A stretch of 5,591 nt of DNA from Verrucomicrobiota bacterium (lineage in GTDB: Bacteria; Verrucomicrobiota; Verrucomicrobiia; Limisphaerales; JACRJZ01). Positions 4,359 through 5,591 of this stretch are shown in pieces. Below the pieces are notes generated by a model. The model was not told the origin of the DNA. It did not search any database and saw nothing but the letters and a program-made list of their open reading frames with translations. The stretch is taken from positions 1 to 5,591 of the forward strand of contig JAKLEJ010000255.1 of NCBI GenBank assembly GCA_022711695.1, written 5' to 3'. The stretch's first letter is position 1. The number at the start of each line of letters is the position of its first letter. A program made the translations under genes and the position numbers.

Positions 4359-5591
4359 ATGACTCGATCAGAAGACGCCTTGTCCCTTGGAGTTCTTGGG
4401 CCGGCCATTTATGACCTCCAGACTCGCGCGCCCGGGCCCTCGGGCCGGCTGCCCCTGACCCCCGAGATGCTGCGCCAACGTCCCAGCGGGGACCTCTTCG
4501 GGCTCACTCAAAATGCCGGCATGGGCTGGAAGCCGGAGGAAACGGCCCGCCGCCAGATCCTGGTGCTAAGCACCCAGGGCGGTCTGCGAGCGCCCGACGG
4601 CAGCCCGATTGCCCTGGGCTACCACACCGGCCATTGGGAGATCGGCGCCCAGGTCGAGGCCGCCGCCCGCGAACTCGCGGCCCTCGGCCGACTGCCCTTC
4701 GCCGCCTATTGCTCGGACCCTTGCGATGGTCGCACCCAGGGCACACCGGGAATGCTCGACAGCCTGCCCTACCGCAACGATGCCGCCGTGGTGTTTCGGA
4801 GGCTGATTCGCTCCTTGCCCGGCCGATCCGGGGTGATTGGTGTGGCCACGTGCGACAAGGGGCTGCCCGCCATGATGATGGCTCTGGCGGGGATGCGCCA
4901 GCTCCCCTCGGTGCTGGTTCCGGGAGGCGTGACCCTGCCGCCGGAACAAGGCGAGGACGCCGGCGTCATTCAGACGCTTGGGGCTCGTTTCTCGCACGGC
5001 ATGATCACGCTGGAGCAAGCCGCCGAGCTGGGCTGCCGGGCTTGCGCCAGCCCTGGCGGCGGCTGCCAGTTCCTCGGAACCGCCGCCACCTGCCAGGTAG
5101 TGGCCGAGGCCCTGGGCATGGCTCTGCCTCACTCCGCGCTGGCCCCTTCCGGACAGCCGGTCTGGCTTGATGTCGCCGTGCGGTCCGCCCGCGCGGTGTG
5201 CCTTCTGGAGGAGCGCGGTCTGACCCTGCGCGACATCCTCACCCCGGCCAGTTTCCGCAATGCCATGGCGGTCCATGCCGCTTTCGGGGGCTCCACCAAC
5301 CTGCTTCTGCACCTGCCGGCCATCGCCCATGCCGCAGGGCTGCCGCGCCCCACCGTCGAGGACTGGATTGACGTCAATCGCCAGACGCCGCGCCTGGTGG
5401 ATGCGCTCCCGAACGGGCCGGCCAACCACCCCACGGTGCGGGTCTTCCTGGCGGGCGGCGCCCCCGAGGTCATGCTGCATCTGCGTCAACTCGGTTTGCT
5501 CGACACCTCGGCGCTCACCGTCACAGGCCGCACTCTCGAGGAAAACCTCCGCCTCTGGGAGGGCTCTGAGCGCCGCACACGCTTCCGGGAA
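4359..5591 (+). CDS. yjhG: D-xylonate dehydratase, YjhG/YagF type (IlvD/Edd family), 5' part
   Basis: The frame is open from ATG 4359 to the window end, giving 411 of an expected roughly 650 residues. It follows E. coli YjhG block by block: 'RPSGDLFG' (41-48), 'NAGMGW' (52-57), 'SDPCDGRTQG' (119-128), 'DSLPYRNDA' (134-142), 'GVATCDKGLPA' (161-171), 'VLVPGG' (185-190), 'CASPGGGCQFLGTA' (229-242), 'PHSALAPSG' (257-265) and 'HAAFGGSTNLLLHLPAIAHA' (306-325). C122, C165 and C236 are the expected iron-sulfur cluster ligands, and K167 matches the lysine reported as carbamylated and metal-binding in this family. The enzyme converts D-xylonate to 2-dehydro-3-deoxy-D-xylonate plus water in the cytoplasm, in non-phosphorylative pentose breakdown; related aldonates remain possible. 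No Shine-Dalgarno precedes the ATG, and the stop of the membrane protein gene is six bases upstream, so translation may be coupled. The C-terminal domain is outside the window, so completeness cannot be checked. Confidence 0.93.
   Translation, partial: MTRSEDALSLGVLGPAIYDLQTRAPGPSGRLPLTPEMLRQRPSGDLFGLTQNAGMGWKPEETARRQILVLSTQGGLRAPDGSPIALGYHTGHWEIGAQVEAAARELAALGRLPFAAYCSDPCDGRTQGTPGMLDSLPYRNDAAVVFRRLIRSLPGRSGVIGVATCDKGLPAMMMALAGMRQLPSVLVPGGVTLPPEQGEDAGVIQTLGARFSHGMITLEQAAELGCRACASPGGGCQFLGTAATCQVVAEALGMALPHSALAPSGQPVWLDVAVRSARAVCLLEERGLTLRDILTPASFRNAMAVHAAFGGSTNLLLHLPAIAHAAGLPRPTVEDWIDVNRQTPRLVDALPNGPANHPTVRVFLAGGAPEVMLHLRQLGLLDTSALTVTGRTLEENLRLWEGSERRTRFRE

Noticed and set aside
4566..5489. 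- strand open frame of 307 codons opposite the dehydratase gene
   Set aside because: The + strand matches YjhG over its whole visible length, so this frame is a shadow.

Overview
The window is a GC-rich bacterial segment of about 5.6 kb, and every recognisable gene lies on the + strand. The gene content points to Verrucomicrobiota, probably a Pedosphaera/Limisphaera-like lineage. The pointers are a DUF1080 protein near a Tat-exported Gfo/Idh/MocA oxidoreductase, and a membrane-anchored protein of a type I recall mainly from that phylum. The phylum call rests on memory of protein families, not on a search.

Layout: (1) bases 2-337 are the 3' end of a DUF1080 (3-keto-disaccharide hydrolase-like) gene. 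(2) Bases 338-1175 are a long stretch without a convincing gene. It holds strong palindromes at 371-430, a tandem repeat plus inverted repeat at 533-574 that resembles the ends of REP/IS200-type elements, and a small inverted repeat at 1082-1110. (3) Bases 1176-2621 are a complete Tat-signal Gfo/Idh/MocA oxidoreductase, closed by a textbook intrinsic terminator at 2646-2676. (4) Bases 2677-3046 are non-coding, with a possible structured RNA at 2753-2800. (5) Around 3047-3084 a good extended -10 promoter overlaps a Shine-Dalgarno plus four-codon mini-ORF arrangement just before the next gene. (6) Bases 3084-4352 encode a 422-residue membrane-anchored protein of unknown function with an internal repeat. 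(7) Six bases later, at 4359, an IlvD/Edd-family dehydratase of the YjhG/YagF (D-xylonate dehydratase) type begins and runs off the window end.

Together the recognisable enzymes suggest carbohydrate oxidation. A secreted oxidoreductase and a keto-sugar hydrolase would act on glycosides outside the cytoplasm, and a cytoplasmic sugar-acid dehydratase would feed a non-phosphorylative pentonate route. The link between the two halves is only inferred, because the terminator at 2646 separates them transcriptionally. The most unusual items are the unknown membrane-anchored gene, its start region (which can be read as either a leaderless promoter or a coupled minigene) and its tight linkage to the dehydratase gene.
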